Of a DNA stretch of 64,000 nucleotides, positions 44,491-56,179 are shown one piece after another. Position 1 is the first letter of the stretch; every line of letters starts with the position of its first letter. This DNA is from Archivesica marissinica (lineage: Eukaryota; Mollusca; Bivalvia; Venerida; Vesicomyidae): NCBI GenBank assembly GCA_014843695.1, contig CM026390.1:101684722-101748721 (forward strand), read 5' to 3'. The notes beneath the pieces were generated by a model. That model made no database searches. It saw only the letters and a program-made list of their open reading frames with translations, and had not been told where the DNA came from. Made by a program: the position numbers and the translations under genes.

Positions 44491-45801
44491 CAGTGTTCTC
44501 CGGAAGCCCCGGCGGCCGGCGATTTCGCCGACTACACGCTGACTGAGCGCCGGTTACTTTCCGGTATAATAAATATATTATTTCGAAACAAAACAGCGAA
44601 TATTTAGGACGAAATCGTCAAATAAATCAATCCGGAAGTGATTCTGTGGGCGCATCCATTTTATCGGATGTTTTTGTTACAATGCGCATAAGAGACGCGC
44701 ATCTAGTACAAATGCAAATGATCAGGGCTATCTACCAATCATATCGCTGGGAAAATCTGGATTTTCCGTGAGTTTCTAAATTTAGACGACTTTTTTTTTT
44801 GAAAATGAATGCAAAAAAGAAAAGTAAACTTTCCAATAATCAAAGAGTTATGTCAGATTTTTGTCACACAGGTAATGATCAGTGATGTACAGGTAGTAGG
44901 GCAGTGCACATGTACCATGTGTGTATGGGTCTGTGTGTTTATTAGAGTTGTGGAACCTATGCTAGGTGTATATCCACATATAATAATGACCAGTATAAAA
45001 TGTTAATTGCACTTGCCGTGTATATTATTATTTTCTTAAGTCGTGAAAACAACTTTCAAAACACTCTTGTTGAATTTTTTAGCTTCATCACGTGACCTTG
45101 CTGCTCAATATCGCAACGGTGTCGGTCGGCACCGGTTTATATGCCTGAATACTTCAGGGCACCTATGGCTATGCACTGTGTACTTGTTGTTTTTTTTATT
45201 TATCCACCATAATTTATTGAATATCTTATTTTGATATAGTACATCATTGAGTAAAAACATTTATTGGTCTTAATCAGAAATGGTATAGAAACTATTTTTC
45301 GTGTTAGGTGTAGATTTTTTAAATTCGGATAGCTACCCGAATTGCTCATACACTGTAACAGTTTCGGTGGAAACATTAATGTCAGAGACTGCCTTTAGAA
45401 GAAGATAGTGTCGAGTGTGTTGCATACATAACTGGTATATAGTTGTACAAGTGGAAAGAACGGGTCAACAATAGTAAAACAAAGTACATGTACATGCTTG
45501 AAACTCCATGACACCAAGATCTAACATTTGTTATATAGTCTCAATCTGTGTTTAACAATTTATTTTTTTCTGTGAAAATAAAATGTGTAAAAATGATCAA
45601 AAAATTGGTGTAAATATTGCCTTAAAAATGCACCAGGTTGCACGAAATGAGACCAATTTTGGAAAATTTTCTGGGGGAAGCCCCCCAAACCCCCCCCTGC
45701 AGGAGGGGAAACCCCTCCCCGACTACGCCGGCTCGGTAGCGAGTGAATGCCGGTTACTTATAAATTAAAACCGGCTACTTCATATTCTACGGAGAGCACT
45801 G
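44491..45801. mobile_element. hAT-like DNA transposon (1,311 bp) inserted in the 46-bp array
   Basis: Ends are inverted: cagtgttctccg at left, cggagagcactg at right (11 of 12 bases pair). Target tatata sequence is present on both sides (6-8 bp, ambiguous because the target is a TA repeat). Subterminal GC-rich blocks share gactac and gccggttactt in both ends. Near 44806 a short frame MNAKKKSKLSNNQRVMSDFC, followed by a gtaatg donor, could be the remnant of a transposase first exon. No full transposase is present, so the element is non-autonomous. The CAGTG start and ~8-bp duplication fit hAT (inference). Confidence 0.82.
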
Positions 45802-46416
45802 TATATATTACATGCGTGATATAGTAAATATTCCAGGCAGAAATCAAGTCAGGCAATCAGATCTGTTTTCTCCCATACTATGAAGAATGTCATTGTTAGA
45901 ACGATACACTGTTGCTATAAACAAATCATAAATGTTCAAAATAATAAGAGAATATTTGAATATATAGTCTACATCCGTTATGTCAAAGTTGGTTATGTCG
46001 AATTCTCTGGTTATCTCGAAGTCAGATCAAAATCCTGTTTCAGACACTATCATTTTACATATAATTGTCTCGGTTTATATTGAATTTCGTTAAGTCAAAC
46101 TTCTGTTATTTTTTTTGTAGTAATATCATTGTACATTGTAATCAATTGATTAACCATTTTTGACTTCAGAAATCAATCTTGCTTCCCATGTCAAAATTGT
46201 GACCACCACATAAATCTCTTAGAACGGTCTTCTTCATTTTGATTGTATGTGCAAACTGATTTAAAAGTTATCAAGCCAACTAATTGCTTTGAAGTGTTCT
46301 CTGTGTGATGACACAAGCAGAAGGCAATGGGGAAAATGAAACAAAGTTTAATTATGATGTCGAAAACTATCCCATCTAACAAGTGAAAACATACAATATT
46401 ATAATTTATTATAATA
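45802..46416. other. Flank with array remnant and truncated MITE family 2 copy
   Basis: 45802-45835 is the continuation of the 46-bp array. At 45966-46105 gtctacatccgttatgtcaa, ggttatgtcgaattctc and aatttcgttaagtcaaactt match MITE family 2 (15001-15185) with its right end lost. The rest holds nothing recognised. Confidence 0.6.
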
Positions 46417-46655
46417 TATTGTACAATATAATAGAAAACTACCCTGGAAACAATGATCTTGTTACCTTATTTCATTGTACAATATAATAGAAAACTACCC
46501 TGGAAACAATGATCTTGTTACCTTATTTCATTGTACAATATAATAGAAAACTACCCTGGAAACAATGATCTTGTTACCTTATTTCATTGTACAATATAAT
46601 AGAAAACTACCCTGGAAACAATGATCTTGTTACCATATTTCATTGTACAATATAA
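46417..46655. repeat. Minisatellite, 56-bp unit, ~4 copies
   Basis: Unit attgtacaatataatagaaa plus actaccctggaaacaatgat cttgttaccttatttc. Confidence 0.92.
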
Positions 46656-46986
46656 TAGTAAGAAGAAATGAAAAAAGTAAAACAATATGTGAGGAACATA
46701 TCATGTGGAACAGACTTCATTAACCCTTGTTGAGTTATTTGAGAAGAACAAGGTCTGTTCTAGCATATTAACCTTCTCTCTGGACATAAATTCACTTGTG
46801 TTGGATTTTGAGTCGCACCAACAGCTAAGCTTTTCCCATTTCTGTGGGTGGATATGTACAGACATGTCTAGTTGTGGTCTCATCATTTCTTATAATTATG
46901 TGCAATAACACCCAGAAGGATTCTGATTGGTTGAAAGAATAATCCTTATAATTTGTAAATTAAACTGTAAATATGCATATTTCTAG

Positions 46987-47111
46987 GTGAATTGGTACAT
47001 AACGTTAACGATAAGACAAATGATGATTTAAAAGAAGTCTTGACGCAATTAGGACATAAATCTAGTGCTGCTTTGCAAAATGAAGTTATTGAACATTTAG
47101 TGATGCCATGA
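46987..47111 (+). CDS. Possible terminal exon of an unidentified protein
   Basis: After acceptor-like atgcatatttctag the frame reads ELVHNVNDKTNDDLKEVLTQ, then LGHKSSAALQNEVIEHLVMP and TGA. It is 40 codons long, hydrophilic, with a composition and heptad-like spacing typical of a real helical protein end rather than chance AT-rich sequence. I do not recognise the family. It could be the last exon of a small gene between UNK and UTP6 or the tail of a transposase. No upstream partner exon was found within the flanking non-array sequence, so it may be an orphan or a remnant. Confidence 0.35.
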
Positions 47112-47210
47112 CAATTTGCGCTGCTACTTGGCGCCAAAATGAAAGTAGTAATTAATGTTATTTATTAAAACGAGCGTGTTATCGTAATGTGATGGTAATG
47201 TGATAAAAAT

Positions 47211-47357
47211 GATCTTACACTCGTAATGATTTCATACCATATTTTATGAAACTCGTTTTGGAATTTGCTATTAAACATGCCACACAGCTCGCTTAATAGC
47301 AAAATTCCAAAACTTGTTTTATAACAGATTGTATGAAATCGCCACTCCTGTAAGATC
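47211..47357. mobile_element. Fold-back MITE, 147 bp
   Basis: Starts gatcttacactcgtaatgat and ends atcgccactcctgtaagatc. The inner arms tttggaatttgctattaa and ttaatagcaaaattccaaaa pair almost perfectly, so nearly the whole element folds into one hairpin with a small loop around 47279-47291. Confidence 0.8.
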
Positions 47358-47387
47358 CTATATGTATACTTGGTGTCAGAGGTTTCA

Positions 47388-47575
47388 ATGTTGCAGGATC
47401 AGAAGAACTTGTATACCTTGGGTTTGGGGTTTCACCAGTGTTGGAATATTGCAGGATCAGAAGAACTTGTATACCTTGGGTTTGGGGTTTCACCAGTGTT
47501 GGAATATTGCAGGATCAGAAGAACTTGTATACCTTGGGTTTGGGATTTCACCAGTGTTGGAATATTGCTCAATCC
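47388..47575. repeat. Tandem repeat, 58-bp unit, ~3 copies
   Basis: Unit tgcaggatcagaagaacttg plus tataccttgggtttggggtt tcaccagtgttggaatat. Confidence 0.92.
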
Positions 47576-47607
47576 AAGGCTTCTATTTAGATATAAATGT
47601 AATAGTC

Positions 47608-48668
47608 CTGACATCCCATAGTCCTGGCATCCCATATGGCATCCCATAGTCCTGGCATCCCATAGTCCTGGCATCCTATAGTCCTAGCATCCCATAGTCC
47701 TGGCATCCTATAGTCCTAGCATACCATAGTCCTGGCATACCATAGTCCTGGCATCCCATATGGCATCCCATAGTCCTGGCATCCTATAGTCCTAGCATCC
47801 CATAGTCCTGGCATCACATAGTCCTGGCATACCATAGTCCTGGCATACCATAGTCCTGGCATCACATAGTCCTGGCATCCCATAGTCCTGGCATACCATA
47901 GTCCTGGCATACCATAGTCCTGGCATCACATAGTCCTGGCATCCCATAGTCCTGGCATCCTATAGTCCTAGCATACCATAGTCCTGGCACCCATAGTCCT
48001 GGCATCCCATATGGCATCCCATAGTCCTGGCATCCTATAGTCCTAGCATCCCATAGTCCTGGCATCACATAGTCCTGGCATACCATAGTCCTGGCATACC
48101 ATAGTCCTGGCATCACATAGTCCTGGCATCCCATAGTCCTGGCATACCATAGTCCTGGCATACCATAGTCCTGGCATCACATAGTCCTGGCATCCCATAG
48201 TCCTGGCATCCTATAGTCCTGGCATCCTATAGTCCTGGCATACCATAGTCCTGGCATCCTATAGTCCTGGCATCACATAGTCCTGGCATACTATAGTCCT
48301 GGCATCCTATAGTCCTGGCATACCATAGTCCTGGCATCCTATAGTCCTGGCATACCATAGTCCTGGCATCCTATAGTCATGGCATCCCATAGTCCTGGCA
48401 TCCTATAGTCCTGGCATACCATAGTCCTGGCATCCTATAGTCCTGGCATCCCATAGTCCTGGCATACCATAGTCCTGGCCTCCCTGGCATCCCATAGTCC
48501 TGGCATACCATAGTCCTGGCATCCCATAGTCCTGGCATCCCTAGCATCACATAGTCCTGGCATCCCATAGTCCTGGCATCCCTTAGTCCTGGCATCACAT
48601 AGTCCTGGCATCCCATCCCATAGTTCTGGCATCCCATATGGCATCCCTTAGTCATGGCATCCCATAAT
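47608..48668. repeat. Minisatellite, 16-bp unit, ~64 copies
   Basis: Unit catagtcctggcatcc with variants catacc, catcac, catcct. An extra catatggcatcc recurs at 47635, 47760 and 48010. The blocks at 47757-47880 and 48007-48130 are near-identical in variant order, indicating a ~250-bp duplication. Confidence 0.95.
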
Positions 48669-50209
48669 GCATTTCTCACTTTCTCTCATGATGAAAACTG
48701 CTAAGATAATATCATTAAAGCAGAAGCTGATTATATAAATACAAAGTATTATTGGATTAGGCATAGGGATGTACGAAAGTCAATAAGACATTTAAATATT
48801 AACGAATGTCTAGTACTTTATTATTATTAATAGAAATGTACCGAACATTTATCTACATTCTGCATGCAACCTATTAAATAAACTGCCACCCCACATGAAG
48901 AGCTTTATATTTATGAAAGTGTTCTATCCCTCCATAATGTCATTGCCGCTAAACATACACCATCTAAAATGATCTCTTCTGATTATGAGCTTTTTGACAA
49001 TTCTTCTCGTAGCCTGCCTTTGTACTTGGTTGCTTTGATGTTAAATGGTCTCTCAAATTATCAGGTAGTACCCACTTAATTCTATGTTATTAATGTGGAG
49101 ATATTAATGTGTTATTTCTTGTAACAGGCAGTATAAGAGATGCCTTGTGAGGTTAGACTTGTTTGAAGAACATTTCCTATAAGTTAATAATTAGCTACTC
49201 CATTTTGAAGTATCCCTTGTCGATTGTTAAATTAATAATAAGTATATACGTCTGAGGTGTCAATGAATAGCACAAATTGTTGTTAACTCTTTCACCGCCA
49301 ATGTCGCATAAAAGCTACTTTGCAAAAAGCAGAGAACCTGATCAGACTACAGAATGCACCGTCTGATCAGGGTATATGCTGATTGCTCTTCAGACCGTGG
49401 AGCTGAAACACCTGTCCAATTAGCAAACAACATGGATCCTGATTAGACGCGGCGTAGCGCCATCTATATACACCCACATTTTTCTGGGTGTTAATTTGAA
49501 GAACGACAACTCTTCTCTGTAAAATACGATTGCTAAGAATTCTGAAAATACATGAATGCTCCCGTAGCCTCATTTACATTGCCAAAATGTTTCAACATAT
49601 TATTTCACGGATCTGCGTTATATTGATGAGATGATGGATTTTAACTATTACGTTTCTGTGGTAATGATCGATTCAGTGTAAGTGAAGTAAGGACGATAGC
49701 ACTTAAATCTCGTGCAAAAACGTGAAATCGGATGCACACTGTACTTCTCATTCCAATGATCCGTAATACACATGATGGCCAATTATACAGTTACATGAAC
49801 ATAATTATGCAGTGCCTCGCTTTCTATTAAAATCACGTCATTAATTAAATCACATGCTAATAGGCCTATTAATAGGATTAATAATAATCGTTAATTACAC
49901 GGAAAACACCCCAGGTTTCCCCAGGTATTGATATTATCAGAAACTCAATATGGCTCAAATAACAGTTTTGGTGTTCAATTAATTTATATATATCGCAGAC
50001 AAGGCAAAGCATGTTCCAAGGCTAGGTTAGTACACATATGTGCTGCTCCTGTGTCGCCTACCCATTCAAATGGTATTACAGGAAAATCTAAAGAAAATCT
50101 GAACCTCGCATCTTATGGTCTCTTCCTGGCTATATAGATACATGGGGCAGTTAGCAAATGAAACAGCAGCAGATTATGCAATGATTGAATGTGAGGTTAT
50201 GTGTTTCAG
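48669..50209. other. Mostly unique flank upstream of the UTP6-like exon
   Basis: AT-rich, with one likely interspersed repeat at about 49280-49480 (hairpin gatcagactaca...gtctgatca, GC-rich gacgcggcgtagcgcc). I looked here for the preceding UTP6 exons and found no frame with matching residues. The last ~20 bases (gaggttatgtgtttcag) form the acceptor of the exon at 50210. Confidence 0.45.
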
Positions 50210-50287
50210 AGGTTGCAGAGAGTGCTGTGTGTGTTTGAGGAAGCTGGAGAAGCCGGGTATCTAACTGCTCACCTCTATTCAAAATGG
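50210..50287 (+). CDS. UTP6: UTP6-like (U3 snoRNP HAT-repeat protein), internal exon
   Basis: Acceptor gttatgtgtttcag, donor gtgagt; 78 bp, 26 codons, phase 0 both ends. Reads RLQRVLCVFEEAGEAGYLTA and HLYSKW. It resembles the GKRLERTMxVFxxAHExxLL segment of UTP6, which begins a C-terminal HAT (half-a-TPR) helical pair. UTP6 is part of the UTP-B subcomplex of the SSU processome in the nucleolus and is needed for 18S pre-rRNA processing (established knowledge). The next exon continues the alignment in frame, which supports the call. The roughly 370 residues that should precede it were not found in the window. Confidence 0.7.
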
Positions 50288-51603
50288 GTGAGTCATTGTA
50301 TTTATATATCGCTCTGTGAACTAATATTGTAATTTTGCACTGCTGAAATCTACAAATTTATCATTTATGTATAGTGTTTCAATGCACATTTCTGTTGCAT
50401 TCCTTTTATTAACCTGCCTGAGCTAATTATCGACTTCAATCTGCTAGTCTGTCCCCTGTCTGTCCCCTGTCTGTCCCCTGTGTACATGCACTGTATCAAG
50501 TCTATAGTTGCATTGATTTTGCACAAACTTAGCCCGGAGGTCACAAGATAGTTTGATGAAACCTTGGTTACTTTCAATAATCAGCCATTTTTCTAAGTAT
50601 AAACTAGCTCAAATCGTAGTTTGTTGAAATCTTGGATTATTTCGATGATTGGCAATTTCGGTAAGGAATACTAGGTCCCTAGGTGACAGTAAAGAATGTT
50701 GTTGTAAACATGAATGCATCTGTATCTTCGTTGTGCGATGGTTCTGTTTAATTCTTGTCTCATATAATATTACGACATTCAAAGTGCAAAAATAAAAATG
50801 CATGAATTATTTTATTGAGCAAGGAAAGCATGATGAATGTATGCATCACTCGACATGCCTCCAGTGAAATAAACTTCAGTGATGCAGTGCAGGGATCCTT
50901 CCTCATTTCATGTCTGCCCTCCACATCAAACACTGCCATAATATTGATACACTAAAACCCTAATAATCCACCCAATTAATATCATCTGCTCCTGAAATTA
51001 CAATCACGACCACCATTACCATTGCACGTTATGATCAGAGAATAAAATCTCAACAAAATCTGTAAATTACATGTGATTTATGTGACTCTGCATGGACACT
51101 TTGAATGTCATCTTCTTCCCAGTGTCTGGCAGTTATATCAGGGGGAAAAGTGTAATGATATGCTTGGATCTCACGGAAACCAATTTAAGAAAATACCTTA
51201 ATATCCGACAGAAGCAATGAACATGGAGATTTCATTTCTCCTTTTAATTTTCTTACTTGGATTGGATTAGAAAATGTTTGTGACAGGGGAATAGCATTTA
51301 GGAGCAGTAAGTGATTACGTCTGTCTTGTTTCTAGCTGTAATGAAGGGAATGTATGTAATTAAGTCTCCAGTTTTCTCCTGGCCCTCTCTCAATTTGTCT
51401 ATTCTGTACAATTTATGTTCTTGCTTTAAATTGAAATTATTTCCTCTCTAGTATAAGTAGTTGTTTCTAATTAAACGTTCCTCTAGGCTGGTGTTTTCTC
51501 CCATTTATATGTCACTTGCTGGGAACCATGTGATTGGTACTTGCAGGTAGTAAGTTGTCAGTTGAATTATTTGTCTACAGTGTATAACATTTATGTAAAA
51601 CTG
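50288..51603. other. UTP6 intron, non-array part
   Basis: Contains a triplet of ctgtcccctgt at 50452-50480 and a decayed interspersed repeat at about 50520-50690 (tgaaaccttggttactttca; tgaaatcttggattatttcg). Remainder AT-rich without exon signals. Confidence 0.45.
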
Positions 51604-51607
51604 TAAC

Positions 51608-54600
51608 AAATACCCACATTACCGTATATCTCCAGCCATAAGTCACATTACCGTATATCCCCAGCCATAAGTCACATTACTGTATATCCCCAGCCATAAT
51701 CCACATTACCATATATACCCAGCTATAAGCCACATTACCATATATACCCAGCCATAAGTCACATTACCGTATATACCCAGCCATAAGTCACATTACCATA
51801 TATACCCAGCCATAAGTCACATTACCATATATTCCCAGCCATAAGTCACATTACCGTATATACCCAGCCATACGTCACATTACTGTATATACCCAGCCAT
51901 AAGTCACATTACTGTATATCCCCAGCCATAAGTCACATTACTGTATATCCCCAGCCATAACTCACATTACTGTATATCCCCAACCATAAGTCACATTACC
52001 GTATATCCCCAACCATATGTCACATTACTGTATATCCCCAGCCATAAGTCACATTACCATATATTCCCAGCCATAAGTCACATTACCATAGATACCCAGC
52101 CATAAGTCACATTACCGTATATCCTCAGCCATAAGTCACATTACCGTATATTCCCAGCCATAAGTCACATTACCGTATATACCCAGCCATACGTCACATT
52201 ACTGTATATACCCAGCCATAAGTCACATTACTGTATATCCCCAGCCATAAGTCACATTACTGTATATCCCCAGCCATAAGTCACATTACTGTATATCCCC
52301 AACCATAAGTCACATTACCGTATATCCCCAACCATATGTCACATTACTGTATATCCCCAGCCATAAGTCACATTACTGTATATCCCCAGCCATAAGTCAC
52401 ATTACTGTATATCCCCAACCATAAGTCACATTACCGTATATCCCAACCATAAGTCACATTACTGTATATCCCCAACCATAAGTCACATTACTGTATATCC
52501 CCAGCCATAAGTCACATTACTGTATATCCCCAGCCATAAGTCACATTACTGTATATCCCCAACCATAAGTCACATTACTGTATATACCCAGCCATAAGTC
52601 ATATTACCGTATATACCAGCCATAAGTCACATTACCGTATATCCCCAATCATAAGTCACATTACTGTATATCCCCAGCCATAAGTCACATTACTGTATAT
52701 CCAAGCCATACGTCACATTACCGTATATCCCCAACCATAAGTCACATTACTGTATATCCCCAACCATAAGTCACATTACCGTATATCCCCAATCATAAGT
52801 CACATTACTGTATATCCCCAGCCATAAGTCACATTACTGTATATCCCAGCCATAAGTCACATTACTGTATATCCCCAACTATAAGTCACAATACTGTATA
52901 TCCCCAGCCATAAGTCACATTACTGTATATCCCCAGCCATAAGTCACATTACTGTATATACCCAACCATAAGTCACATTACTGTATATCCCCAGCCATAA
53001 GTCACATTACTGTATATCCCCAGCCATAAGTCACATTACTGTATATCCCCAACCATAAGTCACATTACTGTATATCCCCAGCCATAAGTCACATTACTGT
53101 ATATCCCCAGCCATAAGTCACATTACTGTATATCCCCAGCCATAAGTCACATTACTGTATATCCCCAACGATAAGTCACATTACTGTATATCTCCAACAA
53201 TAAGTCACACTACCGTATATCTCCAACCATAAGTCACATTACTGTATATCCCCAGCCATAAGTCACATTACCGTATATCTCCAACCATAAGTCACATTAC
53301 CGTATATCTCCAGCCATAAGTCACATTACCTTATATCTCCAACCATAAGTCACATTACTGTATATCCCCAGCCATAAGCCACATTACCGTATATACCCAG
53401 CCATAAGTCACATTACCATATATACCCAGCCATAAGTCACATTACCATATATACCCAGCCATAAGCCACATTACCGTATATCTCCAACCATAAGTCACAT
53501 TACCGTATATATCTCCAGCCATAAGTCACATTACCATATATACCCAGCCATAAGTCACATTACTATATATCCCCAGCCATAAGTCACATTACTGTATATC
53601 CCCAGCCATAAGCCACATTACCGTATATACCCAGCCATAAGTCACATTACCATATATACCCAGCCATAAGCCACATTACCGTATATACCCAGCCATAAGT
53701 CACATTACCATATATACTCAGCCATAAGTCACATTACTGTATATACCCAGCCATAAGACATATTACCGTATATACCAGCCATAAGTCACATTACCGTATA
53801 TCCCCAACCATAAGTCACATTACTGTATATCCCCAGCCATAAATCACATTACTGTATATCCCAGCCATAAGTCACATTACCGTATATCCCCAACCATAAG
53901 TCACATTACTGTATATCCCCAACCATAAGTCACAATACTGTATATCCCCAGCCATAAGTCACATTACCGTATATACTAGCCATAAGTCACATTACCGTAT
54001 ATCCCCAACCATAAGTCACATTACTGTATATCCCCAGCCATAAGTCACATTACTGTATATACCCAGCCATAAGTCACATTACTGTATATCCCCAACCATA
54101 AGTCACAATACTGTATATCCCCAGCCATAAGTCACATTACCGTATATACCAGCCATAAGTCACATTACCGTATATCCCCAACCATAAGTCACATTACTGT
54201 ATATCCCCAGCCATAAGTCACATTACTGTATATCCCCAACCATAAGTCACATTACTGTATATCCCCAACCATAAGTCACATTACTGTATATCCCCAGCCA
54301 TAAGTCACATTACTGTATATCCCCAGCCATAAGTCACATTACTGTATATCCCCAACCATAAGTCACATTACCGTATATCCCCAACCATAAGTCACATTAC
54401 TGTATATCCCCAGCCATAAGTCACATTACTGTATATCCCCAGCCATAAGTCACATTACCGTATATCCCCAACCATAAGTCACATTACCGTATATCCCCAA
54501 CCATAAGTCACATTACTGTATATCCCCAGCCATAAGTCACATTACTGTATATCCCCAGCCATAAGCCACATTACCGTATATCCCCAACCATAAGTCACAT

Positions 54601-54690
54601 TACCATATATACCCAGCCATAAGTCACATTACCGTATATACCCAACCATAAGTCACATTACTGTATATACCCAGCCATAAGTCACATACT
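51608..54690. repeat. 3.1-kb minisatellite, 29-bp unit, ~106 copies
   Basis: Unit ccagccataagtcacattac plus tgtatatcc; variants accgtatat, accatatat and ccaacc. Copies are moderately diverged and variants interspersed rather than in long blocks. Occupies the UTP6 intron. Confidence 0.96.
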
Positions 54691-55017
54691 AGGTCAACTT
54701 ATGGATGAGATACAAGCAAAACATAATTTGAAGAAAATGTAGATTTTTTTTTACTTTATTTATGTCTTGTTTGTTTATTTTATTTGATTTAATATAACAA
54801 TTTGCTTAGACAATTGTTTACATTATAAACCATAGAAAAGCTGATAAACAAACTTCCTACATTATTGTTTTTTGTATGATTTGTAATTGAATAATGTCAA
54901 CCAGATATCTCAAATTGAGCCCAGTTTCATTCAAAAATGAGATAAAAAAAAACATTGCCTCAACAAATGCCATACGTCCAAAGTACCCTCGACTTATGGA
55001 AGGATCCAGCTTAAATG
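54691..55017. other. Spacer between two intronic arrays, possible transposon end
   Basis: AT-rich. Near its end, aagtaccctcgacttatgga is partly the inverted complement of the preceding array unit (ccataagtcacattac), suggesting that the unit began as one end of a MITE whose other end lies here (inference). Confidence 0.4.
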
Positions 55018-55631
55018 TTTATGTTTTCCAGTTGAGCTGTGAGGCATTGGTTCCCCATGTATGTTTTCCAGTTGAGCTGTGAGGCATTGGTTCCTCATGT
55101 ATGTTTTCCAGTTGAGCTGTGAGGCATTGGTTCCCCATGTATGTTTTCCAGTTGAGCTGTGAGGCATTGGTTCCCCGTGTATGTTTTCCAGTTGAGCTGT
55201 GAGGCATTGGTTCCCCATGTATGTTTTCCAGTTGAGCTGTGAGGCACTGGTTCCCCATGTATGTTTTCCAGTTGAGCTGTGAGGCATTGGTTCCCCATGT
55301 ATGTTTTCCAGTTGAGCTGTGAGGCATTGGTTCCCCATGTATGTTTTCCAGTTGAGCTGTGAGGAATTGGTTCCCCATGTATATTTTCCAGTTGAGCTGT
55401 GAGGCATTGGTTCCCCATGTATGTTTTCCAGTTGAGCAGTGAGGAATTGGTTCCCCATGTATGTTTTCCAGTTGAGCTGTGGGGCATTGGTTCCCCATGT
55501 ATGTTTTCCAATTGAGCTGTGAGGCATTGGTTCCCCATGTATGTTTTCCAGTTGAGCTGTAAGGCATTGGTTCCCCATGTATGTTTTCCAGTTGAGCTGT
55601 GAGGCATTGGTTCCCCATGTATATTTTTCAG
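55018..55631 (+). repeat. Tandem array of a 3' splice site, 40-bp unit, ~15 copies
   Basis: Unit atgttttccagttgagctgt plus gaggcattggttccccatgt. It resembles the true junction immediately downstream, atatttttcag/attgatgtattgtg...atggttcccctgatg, sharing the pyrimidine tract, AG, ttga and ggttcccc. The array runs without a spacer into the genuine acceptor at 55630-55631. Each copy therefore carries a plausible decoy acceptor. Long minus-strand frames across it are incidental. Confidence 0.9.
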
Positions 55632-55817
55632 ATTGATGTATTGTGTGACAATGGTTCCCCTGATGAAGCATTGAAACTATCGGCTGCAGCTCTGGAGGCC
55701 CATCCAAGGGTGTTTGATCTGCGGTACAAGCGGCTCTCATTGATGATCTCCTGTGATGAGGCCCTGAGTGCTGTCAAGGAGGAGCTACACCAAGCTCAAG
55801 TAGTCCTGCCACAGAAG
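55632..55817 (+). CDS. UTP6: UTP6-like, HAT-repeat exon
   Basis: Acceptor tatatttttcag, donor gtgcga (weak +4 to +6); 186 bp, 62 codons, phase 0 both ends. Reads IDVLCDNGSPDEALKLSAAA, LEAHPRVFDLRYKRLSLMIS and CDEALSAVKEELHQAQVVLP QK. The EAL-x(4)-AAxL-x3-P-x5-LxYKRLxL pattern is a HAT/TPR-like helical pair and lines up with the REALEVAVAGTELF...WQLKLQVLI segment of human UTP6. Following exons should lie beyond 64000, as none was found between 55818 and the window end. Confidence 0.72.
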
Positions 55818-56178
55818 GTGCGATTTCTTTTATGCTTTCCAATGAATGATAGAGTTTTCTCAGTGAAAGAAAACTCCATCTTACACCGCTTTGAAACAGT
55901 GAAAGATGGTATTTTATCATCCACTGATTGCGTTTCGTATTCCTGCGCGGTTAGATTTACTTTTGTATTTTAGCTATTTTCTGACTATCATGAACTGTTA
56001 ATTATTAAGTAATCTATTCTAATGAATTTGTGTGTCTGTAATTTTAAATTTTGACAGCAAACAGAAACTAACTTGAAAATTATACAGGAACTATTTCTTA
56101 TTACGGACGTTGTAGTGCAATGAAGCTCCAGACAGGGCAGTTAAAATGAATAAAATTTGAAAACAAATATTATATATA
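55818..56178. other. UTP6 intron start, no recognised feature
   Basis: AT-rich with no array or exon. A palindromic ttttctcagtgaaagaaaact region near 55854 is the only structure noticed. Confidence 0.4.
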
Positions 56179-56179
56179 T

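Noticed and set aside
54994..55740. Minus-strand 248-codon frame with LNWKTYMGNQ repeats
   Set aside because: It is the 40-bp splice-site array (120-bp frame period) antisense to a well-supported UTP6-like exon.
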